A stretch of 64,000 nucleotides of DNA, from positions 30,241-94,240 of the forward strand of contig NZ_LFLZ01000032.1 of NCBI RefSeq assembly GCF_001189845.1, in the 5' to 3' direction. Both the position numbers and the translations under genes were made by a program. The number at the start of each line of letters is the position of its first letter. Within the stretch, counting starts at the first letter, position 1. Positions 54,292-63,150 of this stretch are shown here, piece by piece. Origin of the DNA: Bradyrhizobium tropiciagri (lineage in GTDB: Bacteria > Pseudomonadota > Alphaproteobacteria > Rhizobiales > Xanthobacteraceae). Under the pieces are notes generated by a model. That model was not told the origin of the DNA and did not search any database. It saw nothing but the letters and a program-made list of their open reading frames with translations.

Positions 54292-54316
54292 TTCGGATGA
54301 GTGTCATTCATCTGAA
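54292..54316. promoter_or_regulatory. probable LysR-type binding site
   Basis: TTCGGATGA-GTGTCAT-TCATCTGAA has 9-bp arms matching at 8 positions. The inner TGAGTGTCATTCA follows the T-N11-A form of LysR sites. It lies between the LysR gene and the oxygenase gene. Confidence 0.5.
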
Positions 54317-54414
54317 CCAAGCTCCTTTCGCTTGTCCTGTGCCCGGCAATGCGAAATTCTGTCCACCGAAACAGACTGGGCGGCAAGCCCGGCCAATCGA
54401 ACGGGAGAACGGCG

Positions 54415-55545
54415 ATGACGACACAGCTCGCGGACGAGGCCTCGATCGTTGATCGCATCCTCAGGCATATCGACGCGAAGTCGACCGATCTCAGCGACGG
54501 CGTCTGGCACGAGCCCGTCGCGCATTATCTGTCGCAGGATCGCTTCGCAGCCGAGATCGACCATGTGTTCCGCCGCACGCTGACGCCGTTCTGCCCATCC
54601 GCCGCGCTCGCCGAAATCGGCGCCTATGTCGCACGCGACGCGGCGCTGACGCCTATTGTCGCGATCCGCGGCGCGGACGGCGTCGCGCGCGCCTTCCGCA
54701 ACGCCTGCCGGCATCGCGGAGTGCAGCTGGTCGACGGCGCCGGTTGCAAGAAGGCGCTGACCTGCCGCTATCACGGCTGGACCTACGGCCTCGATGGCCG
54801 GTTGCGCGGCGTCCCCGACGAATACGGCTTTCCCGGGCTCGACAAGAGCACGCACGGCCTTGTGCCGGTCACCTGCATCGAACGCGATGGCCTGGTGTTG
54901 GTCGCGCAGGACGAACCCGCCGCAACCGGAGACACGAGCGGCATGCCGGCGTTGTTCGGCGACGACTGGAAGCTCTACTCGATCGCCACGCAGGAGGTCG
55001 AGGCCAATTGGAAGATCGTCGCCGAAGGCTTTCTCGAAGGCTATCACATCCGGTCGACGCATCAGGATACGTTCTATCCGCTGCAATACGACAATCTCAA
55101 CGTGATCGAAGCCTTCGGCCGCAACAGCCGGATCAGCTTCCCCTATCGGCGCATCGAGAAGCTGCGCAACGTGCCGCCGCACGAACGCAGGACTGCCGGC
55201 ATGCTGACGCATGTCTATCACCTGTTTCCGAATGTGATGCTGTCGACCTTCCCGACCTACCGGTTGATGACGGTGCTCGAGCCGCTCGCCGCGGACCGCA
55301 CCCGGCTCGTCACCTACACGCTGTCGAACCAGATCGCCGCCGAGGACGGCCGCACCGCGGTCGCCCAGGGACGCGACTTCGTCACCGCGGGCGCGGCCGA
55401 AGACCGCGAGATGGCCTGCGCCGCGCAGCGTGGGCTCGCAACGCGGGCGAACGATCACTTCACCTTCGGCCTGTTCGAAGGCGCGATCAGGCATTTTCAC
55501 CGGAACCTGGCTGAGATCATCGACGGCCGCACCGGCGCACGCTGA
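54415..55545 (+). CDS. Rieske [2Fe-2S] ring-hydroxylating oxygenase, alpha subunit
   Basis: A 376-residue protein. The Rieske cluster is C98-R-H100 and C117-R-Y-H120. The catalytic iron site is in NWKIVAEGFLEGYHIRSTHQ, with two His. This resembles the choline/carnitine monooxygenase and dioxygenase alpha branch more than classical aromatic dioxygenases. The substrate is unknown. Start fixed by GGGAG. It is followed 31 bp later by a crotonase. No ferredoxin reductase is encoded nearby. Confidence 0.9.
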   Translation: MTTQLADEASIVDRILRHIDAKSTDLSDGVWHEPVAHYLSQDRFAAEIDHVFRRTLTPFCPSAALAEIGAYVARDAALTPIVAIRGADGVARAFRNACRHRGVQLVDGAGCKKALTCRYHGWTYGLDGRLRGVPDEYGFPGLDKSTHGLVPVTCIERDGLVLVAQDEPAATGDTSGMPALFGDDWKLYSIATQEVEANWKIVAEGFLEGYHIRSTHQDTFYPLQYDNLNVIEAFGRNSRISFPYRRIEKLRNVPPHERRTAGMLTHVYHLFPNVMLSTFPTYRLMTVLEPLAADRTRLVTYTLSNQIAAEDGRTAVAQGRDFVTAGAAEDREMACAAQRGLATRANDHFTFGLFEGAIRHFHRNLAEIIDGRTGAR

Positions 55546-55576
55546 TCCAATCCAACATTGCTAGCGAGGACCGACC

Positions 55577-56365
55577 ATGCTGGACCATCCGACCGTCAAA
55601 TACCGAACCGAGCAGGCGATCGCGATCGTGACGATCGATCGCTATGACGAGGCGCGCAACGCGGTCAATCCGGAGACCGCGCAGGGCTTGGCCCAGGCGT
55701 TCCGCGCGTTCGATCGCGATCCGTCGCTGTCGGTCGCGATCCTGACCGGCGCGGGCGGCGCGTTCTGCGCCGGCTTCGACCTCAAGCGCACCGCGGCCGG
55801 CCATCGCGGCCACCGCGTCGAGAACGGCGACGGCCCGATGGGCCCGACACGGATGAAGCTGTCGAAGCCGGTGATCGCCGCGGTCGAGGGACCGGCCGTG
55901 GCAGGCGGGCTCGAGCTCGCAATCTGGTGCGATCTAAGGGTCGCGGCGACCGATGCCATTTTCGGCGTCTATTGCCGGCGCTTCGGCGTGCCGTTGATGG
56001 ATCTCGGCACCGTGCGCCTGCCGCGGCTGATCGGACATAGCCGCGCGATGGACATGATCCTCACCGGACGCGGCGTCTCCGGCGAGGAGGCCGGGCGGAT
56101 CGGGCTCGCCAACCGCGTGGTCGCGCCTGGCACAGCGCTCACCGAGGCGCGCAGCCTCGCCCATGAACTTTGCCGGTTGCCGCAGGCGGCGTTGCGCAGC
56201 GACCGGCTCTCCGCCATCGAGCAATGGGAGCTCGGCTGGGACCAGGCCACATTGAACGAGTTTCGCCTCGGACTTGCGACGGTCGCGACCGGCGAGACCG
56301 AGGCCGGCGCCCGCCGCTTCGCAGGCGGCAAGGGCCGGCACGGCGATTTCGCCGACATCGTCTGA
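55577..56365 (+). CDS. enoyl-CoA hydratase/isomerase family protein (crotonase)
   Basis: A 262-residue crotonase. AILTGAGGAFCAGFDLK (oxyanion hole), FGVPLMDLGTVRLPRLIG (catalytic block) and EEAGRIGLANRVVAPG are present. It likely acts on an acyl-CoA ester made from the oxygenase substrate. ATG with GAGG upstream. It is the last gene of the LysR-linked operon. Confidence 0.9.
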   Translation: MLDHPTVKYRTEQAIAIVTIDRYDEARNAVNPETAQGLAQAFRAFDRDPSLSVAILTGAGGAFCAGFDLKRTAAGHRGHRVENGDGPMGPTRMKLSKPVIAAVEGPAVAGGLELAIWCDLRVAATDAIFGVYCRRFGVPLMDLGTVRLPRLIGHSRAMDMILTGRGVSGEEAGRIGLANRVVAPGTALTEARSLAHELCRLPQAALRSDRLSAIEQWELGWDQATLNEFRLGLATVATGETEAGARRFAGGKGRHGDFADIV

Positions 56366-56376
56366 GCAGCGCGCCG

Positions 56377-57363
56377 CTACTCGTCCACCCGGGTGCGGGC
56401 GATGATCTCGGCGGCGCCCTTCGCGAGCAGCTCCATCCCGACGGCGCGGCCGAGCTCACTCGGCCGATCGGCGGGCCCGCTCCGCGTCACCTCGATGAAG
56501 CCGGCTCCGGCCTCATCCAGCACCGAGGCGCGCAGCGTCATCTCGGCTCCCGCGAGCGTGGCATGGCCGGCGATCGGCGAGTTGCAATGGCCGTTAAGCA
56601 CCCAGAGCACCTCGCGCTCGGCCTCGGCGGCCAGCCGCGACGGCGCGTTGTCGATCGCGGCAAGCCGCGCCCGCGTCGCCCAATCGGTCTCGACGCATTC
56701 GACCGCGACGATGCCCTGGCCCACCGCCGGCAGCATTTCGTTGACGGAGAAATCATGCGCGATGCGCGCGGTCATGCCGATGCGCTCGAGGCCGGAGCGC
56801 GCCATGACAAGTGCATCCGCCGGCCCCACCTCGCCGCCATCAGGCAGCCGCTGCTTGTCGCCGCGATCGAGTTTTGCGACGCGCGTGTCGGCAGCGCCGC
56901 GATAATGGATCACGGTCGCCTCGGGAAATAGCCGGCGGAGATAGGCGGCGCGGCGCACCGCGTTGGTGCCGATCATGAAGCCCTTGCCGCGTGCGGCGCG
57001 CAGCGTCTCCAGCGACAGGCCGGGCCGCAGCACGAGGCTGTCATTGGCGGCGTCGCGCGCCAGCATCGCCGCAAGGACGAGACCCGGCGTCTCCTCATTG
57101 CCCGGCACATCCTTCAGCGAATGCATCGCGGCCTGCAACGTGCCGGCACGCATGGCCTCGCGGATCTCGGCGACGAAGGCGCCGCCCTTGCCGCCGTGGC
57201 GCAGCAGCTTGCTGGTCTGGTCCTGGTCGCCGCGGGTCTCGAACTTGACGATCTCGACGGCAAGGTCGCCCGCCGAGGCACGCAGCAGCCGCGCGACCTC
57301 GTCCGTCTGCGCGAGCGCCATCGCGCTCTTGCGCGTCCCTATCCGCAAAACCTGTCCCGACAC
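56377..57363 (-). CDS. hemC: HemC (hydroxymethylbilane synthase) homologue, divergent paralogue
   Basis: A 328-residue protein. The HemC skeleton is visible: RIGTRKSAMALAQTDEVARLL, FETRGDQDQ, MHSLKDVP, IGTNAVRRAAYLRRL, HYRGAADTRVAKLDRG, GQGIVAVE and the cofactor Cys260 in NGHCNSPIAGHA. But several universal positions differ: GTSSLRR reads GTNAVRR, LRGNVNTR reads YRGAADTR, and there is an insert DGGEVGPADALVMARSGLERIG. The protein may therefore be a paralogue rather than the main HemC. GTG start. It is convergent with the crotonase, leaving only 12 bp between stops. Confidence 0.8.
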   Translation of the reverse strand: MSGQVLRIGTRKSAMALAQTDEVARLLRASAGDLAVEIVKFETRGDQDQTSKLLRHGGKGGAFVAEIREAMRAGTLQAAMHSLKDVPGNEETPGLVLAAMLARDAANDSLVLRPGLSLETLRAARGKGFMIGTNAVRRAAYLRRLFPEATVIHYRGAADTRVAKLDRGDKQRLPDGGEVGPADALVMARSGLERIGMTARIAHDFSVNEMLPAVGQGIVAVECVETDWATRARLAAIDNAPSRLAAEAEREVLWVLNGHCNSPIAGHATLAGAEMTLRASVLDEAGAGFIEVTRSGPADRPSELGRAVGMELLAKGAAEIIARTRVDE

Positions 57364-57450
57364 GAAAGCTCCGCTGCGTGATCATCAACGGCTGGGGATT
57401 AGAACAAAAGGCCAGTCAAAACAATGGTTTTTGCCCCTGCCGCGCCAGGC

Positions 57451-58071
57451 TCAGGCGACCTCCTCGACCAGCGCCACGCCGGCGTCGCGCATCGCGGCGG
57501 TGGCGGCAGCGAGCGAACCGCCGAGGTCGATGGCACGGCAGCCCGGCAGCACGACCGTGGTCTCGAACCCCAGCCGCCGCGCATCGAGCGCCGAATATTG
57601 CACGCAGAAATCCGTCGCGAGCCCGGCCATCACGACGCGCTTGAGGCCGCGCTCGCGCAGATAGCCGGCGAGCCCGGTCGGCGTTATCAGGTCGTTCTCG
57701 AAGAACGCCGAATAGGAATCGATCGCGGCGCGGAAGCCCTTGCGGATCACGAGTTCGGCCCGGTCGGTCGCGAGACCGGGATGAAACGCGGCGCCCGATG
57801 TGCCCTGGATGCAATGATCCGGCCACAGCGTCTGCGGCCCATAGGGCATGGTGATCGAGGAGAATGGTGCTGCACCGGGATGCGAGGTCGCAAACGAGCT
57901 GTGGCCCGCCGGATGCCAGTCCTGGGTCAGCACGACATGGTCGAAGCGCGCGGCGAGCTGGTTGACCACGGGCACGACGGCATCGCCGTCGGCAACCGCC
58001 AGCGCGCCGCCGGGGCAGAAATCGTTCTGCACGTCGATGATCAGGAACAGATCGTCGGGCGCAATCTTCAT
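57451..58071 (-). CDS. pncA: nicotinamidase PncA
   Basis: A 206-residue isochorismatase-fold enzyme. The start is LFLIIDVQNDFCPGGAL; metal residues lie in QDWHPAGHSSF and LWPDHC; the catalytic Cys is in GLATDFCVQYSALD. It hydrolyses nicotinamide to nicotinate for NAD salvage. Overlaps the nadX stop by one base (ATG/TGA). Confidence 0.9.
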   Translation of the reverse strand: MKIAPDDLFLIIDVQNDFCPGGALAVADGDAVVPVVNQLAARFDHVVLTQDWHPAGHSSFATSHPGAAPFSSITMPYGPQTLWPDHCIQGTSGAAFHPGLATDRAELVIRKGFRAAIDSYSAFFENDLITPTGLAGYLRERGLKRVVMAGLATDFCVQYSALDARRLGFETTVVLPGCRAIDLGGSLAAATAAMRDAGVALVEEVA

Positions 58072-58892
58072 CAGGTGCCTATCCGCAACGATGCGCGCAG
58101 CTTGCGCAGGCAGGCGATCACCGACAGCGCGGTGATGCGGCCGGTCTTGGGGTTTTCCGAGGGGATGTTCTCGATAATCATCGAGAACCGCGCGGAGTCG
58201 GAATCGACCTCGATGCGATGGGTGTTGCGCGTCACCGTTGGATCCGCCCAGATCTCGACCCTCGTGCGGTCGGGGCCGATGCCGGCGAGCGACAGCGCCA
58301 CCGCGACGTTGATGTTGGCCGGGAAGCCCTTGACGGCGTCGCGCGCGCTGCCTTCGAAGATGCGCAGCGGCTCGGTGATGCCTTCGATCCGGATGTTGTT
58401 CTCGACCAGATGCGGCGCGCCGACGAGACCCGCGACCGGCTTCCGTGTCACCAGCTTCGCCGAGTGAATGGTCCCGATCGCCGCCGCGGTCACGGCATCG
58501 AGCCCGATCAGCGCGCCGGTCGGCACGATGATCTGGCCGCCATGAGCCTTCGCGAGTTCGACGAGGTCCTCGTTCTGCAACAGCGCGCCGACACTGAGCA
58601 CCACGGCAGTCTTGCCGCGCTCGACCACCGGCGCCACGATCGAGCGGACCATCTTGCTCGGCGCGCACTCGACCACGATGTCAGCGACCTCGGCCAGCTC
58701 ATCGATCGGCACCAGCTTCGGCGCAGACTTGAGCTCCGCGACCCAGCTGCGGTGCTTGTCTGGATTGTTCGCCGAGACGGCAACCAGCGTCAGGCCCTCG
58801 ATGCCCTGATCGAGCGCCTTGACGACATCAGTGCCGATCGCGCCGAGACCGGCGACCGCTACCCGCAACTTTGTCTTGTTGTCAGCCATCAT
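58071..58892 (-). CDS. nadX: aspartate dehydrogenase NadX
   Basis: A 273-residue protein with the dinucleotide loop VAVAGLGAIGTDVVKAL. IIVPTGALIGLDAV and GFPANINVAVALSLAGIG match NadX. It makes iminoaspartate from aspartate for NAD synthesis. Pairing with PncA fits NAD supply. Overlaps M20 peptidase stop by 4 bp. Confidence 0.88.
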   Translation of the reverse strand: MMADNKTKLRVAVAGLGAIGTDVVKALDQGIEGLTLVAVSANNPDKHRSWVAELKSAPKLVPIDELAEVADIVVECAPSKMVRSIVAPVVERGKTAVVLSVGALLQNEDLVELAKAHGGQIIVPTGALIGLDAVTAAAIGTIHSAKLVTRKPVAGLVGAPHLVENNIRIEGITEPLRIFEGSARDAVKGFPANINVAVALSLAGIGPDRTRVEIWADPTVTRNTHRIEVDSDSARFSMIIENIPSENPKTGRITALSVIACLRKLRASLRIGT

Positions 58893-60307
58893 TTCCCGCC
58901 GGCGAGCATCTTGACCAGGCGATAGAGATACTCCTCGCCTTCGTAGAAGGATTTTACGAGCACGCGCTCGTCCTTGCCATGGTTCCGGTTGTCATCGACA
59001 TCGGAGCCCAGCCCGGAATGACCATAGGTCGGAATTCCCGCATTGCGCAGGTAGCTGCCGTCGGTGGCGCCGGTGCTCATCACAGGAACGATCGCGGCAT
59101 CCGGCCAGAACTCCTTCGACAGCTTCTCGATCGACCCCATGATCTCTTCGTTCAGCGGCGATGGCGGGCTCAGCACGGCCTTGCCGGTCGGCGTCACCGC
59201 AATCTGCTTGTCGGCAAGCACGCGCTCGATCGTCGCCTGAACGCCTTCGACCGGCTCGCCGGGCAGGATCCGGCAGTTCACCTTGGCGGTTGCCAGCTGC
59301 GGCAGCGCGTTGATGGCGTGGCCGCCTTCCAGCATGGTCGCCACGCAGGTGGTGCGGAGCTGCGCGTTGTAACCGGGATTCTCCGACAGTCGCGCCAGCG
59401 CTGCCGGGTCGGGCTGCGGCGCCAGGATTGCCTTGATATCGTCGGCATGCGGCTTGTCGACCTCGGCGGTCTTCGTGAAATAGATCCGCGTCGTCTCGTT
59501 GAGATTCATCGGGAAGTCGTATTTGGAGAGCCGCACCAGGCCCTCCGCGAGGCGATAGATCGCATTGTCCTTGCGCGGCAGCGACGAGTGCCCGCCGCTA
59601 TCCTTGACGGTGAGCTGATAGCCGATCGAGACCTTCTCGCTGGTCTGCACGCTGTTGCGGATCGCCTTGCCATTCTTGAGGCCGACGCCGCCGCCTTCGT
59701 TGAGCGCGAACTCGGCGTCGATCAGGTCGCGGTGGTTCTTGATCAGCCACTGCATGCCGAGACCGTTGGCATCGAGGATCTCCTCGTCGGTCTCGAGGGC
59801 GACGATGATGTCGCGGTCGGGCTTGTAGCCCTCCTTCTTGTAGCGGATCAGGTTGGTGATGAAGGCGGAGGCCATGTATTTGTCGTCGCTCGAGCCGCGG
59901 CCGTAGAAATAGCCGTCCTGCTCGGTGAGCTTGAACGGATCGACCGACCAGTCCTCGCGAAGCGCAGGAACGACGTCGATATGAGCGACCAGGAGGATCG
60001 GCTTGCGCGCGCCGGAGCCGTGCAGCCGCGCCACCAGATTGCCCTTGCGCGGCGCCGGCGAGAACACGTGCACGTCGCCCTCGGGGAAGCCGGCGGCGCG
60101 GAGCCGCGCGCCCATCGCCTCGGCCGCCTTCTGGGTGTCGCCGGTCGCGGTGGTGGTGTTGATCTCGACCAACTCCTGGTAGATGCCGCGGGCAAATTGC
60201 TGCTGCTCGGTCAGTCCCTGCGCGCCGGCGCCGGACGCGAGCAGCACCGGGGCGAACGCTGTCGCGAGCTGCAGCGATCGAACCATGTTTCGGGCCTTGT
60301 GCGACAT
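58889..60307 (-). CDS. M20 family metallopeptidase, exported
   Basis: A 472-residue protein with a signal peptide (RSLQLATAFAPVLLASGAGAQ). Zinc ligands: LLVAHIDVVPA, GRGSSDDKYMAS, ETDEEI and ATDGSYLRNAGIPTYGHSG. It would hydrolyse a peptide or N-acyl amino acid in the periplasm. The start is fixed by GGGAG. It forms one transcription unit with nadX and pncA. Substrate not known. Confidence 0.88.
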   Translation of the reverse strand: MSHKARNMVRSLQLATAFAPVLLASGAGAQGLTEQQQFARGIYQELVEINTTTATGDTQKAAEAMGARLRAAGFPEGDVHVFSPAPRKGNLVARLHGSGARKPILLVAHIDVVPALREDWSVDPFKLTEQDGYFYGRGSSDDKYMASAFITNLIRYKKEGYKPDRDIIVALETDEEILDANGLGMQWLIKNHRDLIDAEFALNEGGGVGLKNGKAIRNSVQTSEKVSIGYQLTVKDSGGHSSLPRKDNAIYRLAEGLVRLSKYDFPMNLNETTRIYFTKTAEVDKPHADDIKAILAPQPDPAALARLSENPGYNAQLRTTCVATMLEGGHAINALPQLATAKVNCRILPGEPVEGVQATIERVLADKQIAVTPTGKAVLSPPSPLNEEIMGSIEKLSKEFWPDAAIVPVMSTGATDGSYLRNAGIPTYGHSGLGSDVDDNRNHGKDERVLVKSFYEGEEYLYRLVKMLAGGK

Positions 60308-60450
60308 CGTGCTCTCCCAGAATTCCATCACCTGATCGGAGATGAATTCAGACAGGCGACACGCGCTTTGGCAAGACGGCGAGCCCTTCAATTTCCGCGC
60401 GCATGCTCCGCGCTTTCGTGCACGCTATTTGGAGTCCTTATTTCGTGTCC

Positions 60451-60939
60451 TTATTTGGCTTCCTTGACCGCGATCACCTCGATCTCGACCAGGAAGCCGG
60501 GATTGGCGAGTGCGGCGACGCCTGCCACCGAGCGCGCCGGCAGGTTCGGCTGGCTGCCGCCGAAGAACTGGGTGTAGCCCTCCATGAAAGCCTTGAAGTC
60601 CATCGGCGCGGACGCGTTGTGGACCAGGAACACCTGCATCTTGACGACATCGCCCATGCCAAGCCCCTGGCCTTCCAGGATGGCCTTGATGCGGTTGAGC
60701 ACACCGACGGTCTGGGTCTTGGTGTCGCCATAGGCCTGCGGGCTGGACGCATCGGCATCCTTGTTGACGACCGGCGGCACCTGGCCGCTGACATAGACCG
60801 TCGTGGTGTTGCCGGTGACGGTCACGGCCTGCGCGATCGGGAATGTCGAGTTGGGTATCGGATGCCTGACCACGTCAGCGGAGGCCGTGGTCGCCATCGC
60901 CGACAGCGCGGCGCCCAACACAATACCGATGAATTTCAT
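60451..60939 (-). CDS. exported Rid (YjgF) family protein
   Basis: A 162-residue protein with a signal peptide (IGIVLGAALSAMATTASA) followed by a Rid domain (TVYVSGQVPP, then TVGVLNRIKAILEGQGLGM and VKMQVFLV). Rid proteins hydrolyse reactive imines/enamines. An export signal on a Rid protein is unusual, and it lies downstream of an exported amine oxidase. GGGGAG upstream. Confidence 0.88.
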   Translation of the reverse strand: MKFIGIVLGAALSAMATTASADVVRHPIPNSTFPIAQAVTVTGNTTTVYVSGQVPPVVNKDADASSPQAYGDTKTQTVGVLNRIKAILEGQGLGMGDVVKMQVFLVHNASAPMDFKAFMEGYTQFFGGSQPNLPARSVAGVAALANPGFLVEIEVIAVKEAK

Positions 60940-60962
60940 CAAACTCTCCCCGAATGACTCTT

Positions 60963-61015
60963 GTTTTGACGCGTTTTCTTCACGCGAACCGGTGCCCACT
61001 TCGCTTGAAAACGCT
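60963..61015. repeat. 53-bp dispersed repeat, copy 2
   Basis: 51/53 identical to 27759-27811, same orientation relative to the plus strand. It lies between the Rid and cytochrome c genes. Confidence 0.85.
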
Positions 61016-61023
61016 TCTCGTTG

Positions 61024-61434
61024 TCAGCGGCGGGCGTCCTGAACATCCTTGGTCGTCACCGCGTCCTGATAATTGTTGCCGAAGTGCGTGCGCAGATAAT
61101 TCACAACGGCGGCCACCTGACCATCGGTCATCATGTCGCCGAACGCCGGCATGCCGCGGCGGCCGTTGATGACGAGATAGATCGGATAGCTGCCGGATTC
61201 GAGATTCTTGTTGCCGGCAAGCGAGGGATAGGTGCCGGCGCCGCTCGCCCCTGTCGCATCCGGCATGTGGCAGCCCTGGCAGACATTGCCGAACAGCTCT
61301 TCGCCGGTCATCTCCACGAAACGGTAGCCCGAAGAGAACGTGCGCTTGCCCGCCCCGCTGTCCTGACCAGACGCCGCGGTCGCCGACAGCAGCAGCAGCA
61401 GCGCCGCGACAACGGATGTTCCTGTCTGCTTCAT
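61024..61434 (-). CDS. exported class I cytochrome c
   Basis: A 136-residue protein. The signal peptide (KQTGTSVVAALLLLLSATAASG) is followed by haem site CQGCH (Cys52-His56) and distal Met in RRGMPAFGDMM. Its ATG overlaps the oxidase TGA (ATGA, 61434). This tight overlap with the amine oxidase suggests it receives its electrons. Confidence 0.92.
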   Translation of the reverse strand: MKQTGTSVVAALLLLLSATAASGQDSGAGKRTFSSGYRFVEMTGEELFGNVCQGCHMPDATGASGAGTYPSLAGNKNLESGSYPIYLVINGRRGMPAFGDMMTDGQVAAVVNYLRTHFGNNYQDAVTTKDVQDARR

Positions 61435-63026
61435 CACGTCTTCACCACGCGTTCGTGCATTCGGGTAATGGCGTCGAGCGCGGACAGGATCGCGCCCTCC
61501 TGCCAGGCCGGCAGCTGCGAAGCGTGCTCGCCCGCCAGCGCGATGCGGCCGTCGATCTGGCAGAGATTGCGGTAATGCTGCGCCCGCCCGGCTTCGGTCC
61601 ATTCCCCGGCGCAGCCGAGCGTGAACGGCACCCGATGCCACGCCACCGCGACGCCGTTCTCGAACTCGCTCTTGTACTGCGGATGGATCTTGGCGCCGAA
61701 TTCGACCGCGCTGGCGACCCGCTCGGCCGGCGTCATCGCCGTGAACTCGAACGAATTGGCGCCCTCATACAGATAGGCGCCAAGCAGCACGCCGCGGCCG
61801 CCGCGGTTGAAGCCATAGTTCGGATAGCCGATATTCCGGATCGGCAGGTCGGTGTAGCTGATGCCGCCGTAGATCGCCTCATCCTCCTCCCAGAACCGCC
61901 GCTTGAACTGCAGCCCGACCTTCACCGAGGCGGCGTAGGGCAAGGAATCGATCGCATTCTTCATCGGCCCGCTGACATCCAGAGGCAGCTGGCTCAGGAT
62001 CGGCAGCGGGATGGTGCAGATGCACCAGTCGGCGGTCGCCTGCTGCACCGCGGAGGGACTGGCGGTGTCGACATAGCTCACGGTGACGCCCGAGCCGTTC
62101 TGCTGGATCTGCGTGACCTTGGCGTTGTAGCGGATGAGATCGCCGACCTCGCGCGCGAACGCCTTGCCGATCATATCCATGCCGCCGACCGGCTGGAACA
62201 TGGAGGGCTGGAAATCATAGTGCGCAAAGCTTTGGACGTAGCGCCACATCCGCGAGCGCAGCAGCTCCTGGAGCGAGATCGGATCGCTGGGCAGCGGATC
62301 GCCCATCAAGCCGCCGCCGGGATCGCGCGCATATCCGCGGACGTCGGCGGAGCGCAGATTGGCATTGTACTTGTAGTCGCGATCCAGCGCGCCCCAGTCG
62401 CGCAGTGCCTGCAGCAGGATCTCCTGATCCTCCTTGCTGACGAACTCGTCGAGCCTGCCCTGCTGGCTGACCTTCGCCAGCAGCTCAGCCACCCCGCCCT
62501 GGAAATCCGCCTTGATGCTGCGAAACCGTTGCGGCTTGCCGTCGAATGCACGCGTCGCGTGCAGATAGGCGTTGTGGTTGAGCTGGATGAAGGGTTCCAG
62601 CGTCACGTTGAGCCGCCGGCAGCAATCGAGCAGCGCGCGATGATGATAGGGAATCCGCCACGGGCCGGGATTGAGATAGAGCCCCTGCTCGAACTGGCAG
62701 GTCTGCTTGAAGCCGCCGAGCTCGGTAAAGCTGTCGCCGCCGCGGATCGACCAGTTGCGGCCGCCGGCGCGATTGTTGAATTCGAGGATCTGAACCTTGT
62801 AGCCGGCCTTGCGCAGTTCCAGCGCCGCCGTCATGCCGGCGAGCCCGGCGCCGAGAATCAGCACCGAAGCGCCCTTCACGTCGCCCGTGAGCTTGAGCGG
62901 CCCCTTATAGGCGGACTCGGATGCGAAGCCGAGGCTCGTCATCGCGTGATACATCGCCGAACTGCCGGCGATAGTCCCGATCAGCGCCAGCAAATCCCGC
63001 CGCCTGATCACAGATTCGTTCTGCAC
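61434..63026 (-). CDS. Tat-exported flavin monoamine oxidase family protein
   Basis: A 530-residue flavoprotein. N-terminal VIRRRDLLALIGTIAG is a twin-arginine signal. The FAD-binding motif VLILGAGLAGMTAALELRKAG and NRAGGRNWS follow, and the C-terminal block GRIALAGEHASQLPAWQEG carries the FAD contacts of MAO-type enzymes. It oxidises an amine or amino acid in the periplasm. The electron acceptor may be the adjacent cytochrome c rather than O2, as in the nicotine oxidoreductase NicA2 system. GTG start. Confidence 0.9.
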   Translation of the reverse strand: MQNESVIRRRDLLALIGTIAGSSAMYHAMTSLGFASESAYKGPLKLTGDVKGASVLILGAGLAGMTAALELRKAGYKVQILEFNNRAGGRNWSIRGGDSFTELGGFKQTCQFEQGLYLNPGPWRIPYHHRALLDCCRRLNVTLEPFIQLNHNAYLHATRAFDGKPQRFRSIKADFQGGVAELLAKVSQQGRLDEFVSKEDQEILLQALRDWGALDRDYKYNANLRSADVRGYARDPGGGLMGDPLPSDPISLQELLRSRMWRYVQSFAHYDFQPSMFQPVGGMDMIGKAFAREVGDLIRYNAKVTQIQQNGSGVTVSYVDTASPSAVQQATADWCICTIPLPILSQLPLDVSGPMKNAIDSLPYAASVKVGLQFKRRFWEEDEAIYGGISYTDLPIRNIGYPNYGFNRGGRGVLLGAYLYEGANSFEFTAMTPAERVASAVEFGAKIHPQYKSEFENGVAVAWHRVPFTLGCAGEWTEAGRAQHYRNLCQIDGRIALAGEHASQLPAWQEGAILSALDAITRMHERVVKT

Positions 63027-63150
63027 CCGCGTTCACCCAGCCACCGACGTCGATGTCGAAGGGAAACGGTTGACGCGACCCGTGTCAAGAAAGGGCACAC
63101 GCTTCCACATGCAGCCACACGCGCTTTTGATGCGTCACGCAACCGATACA

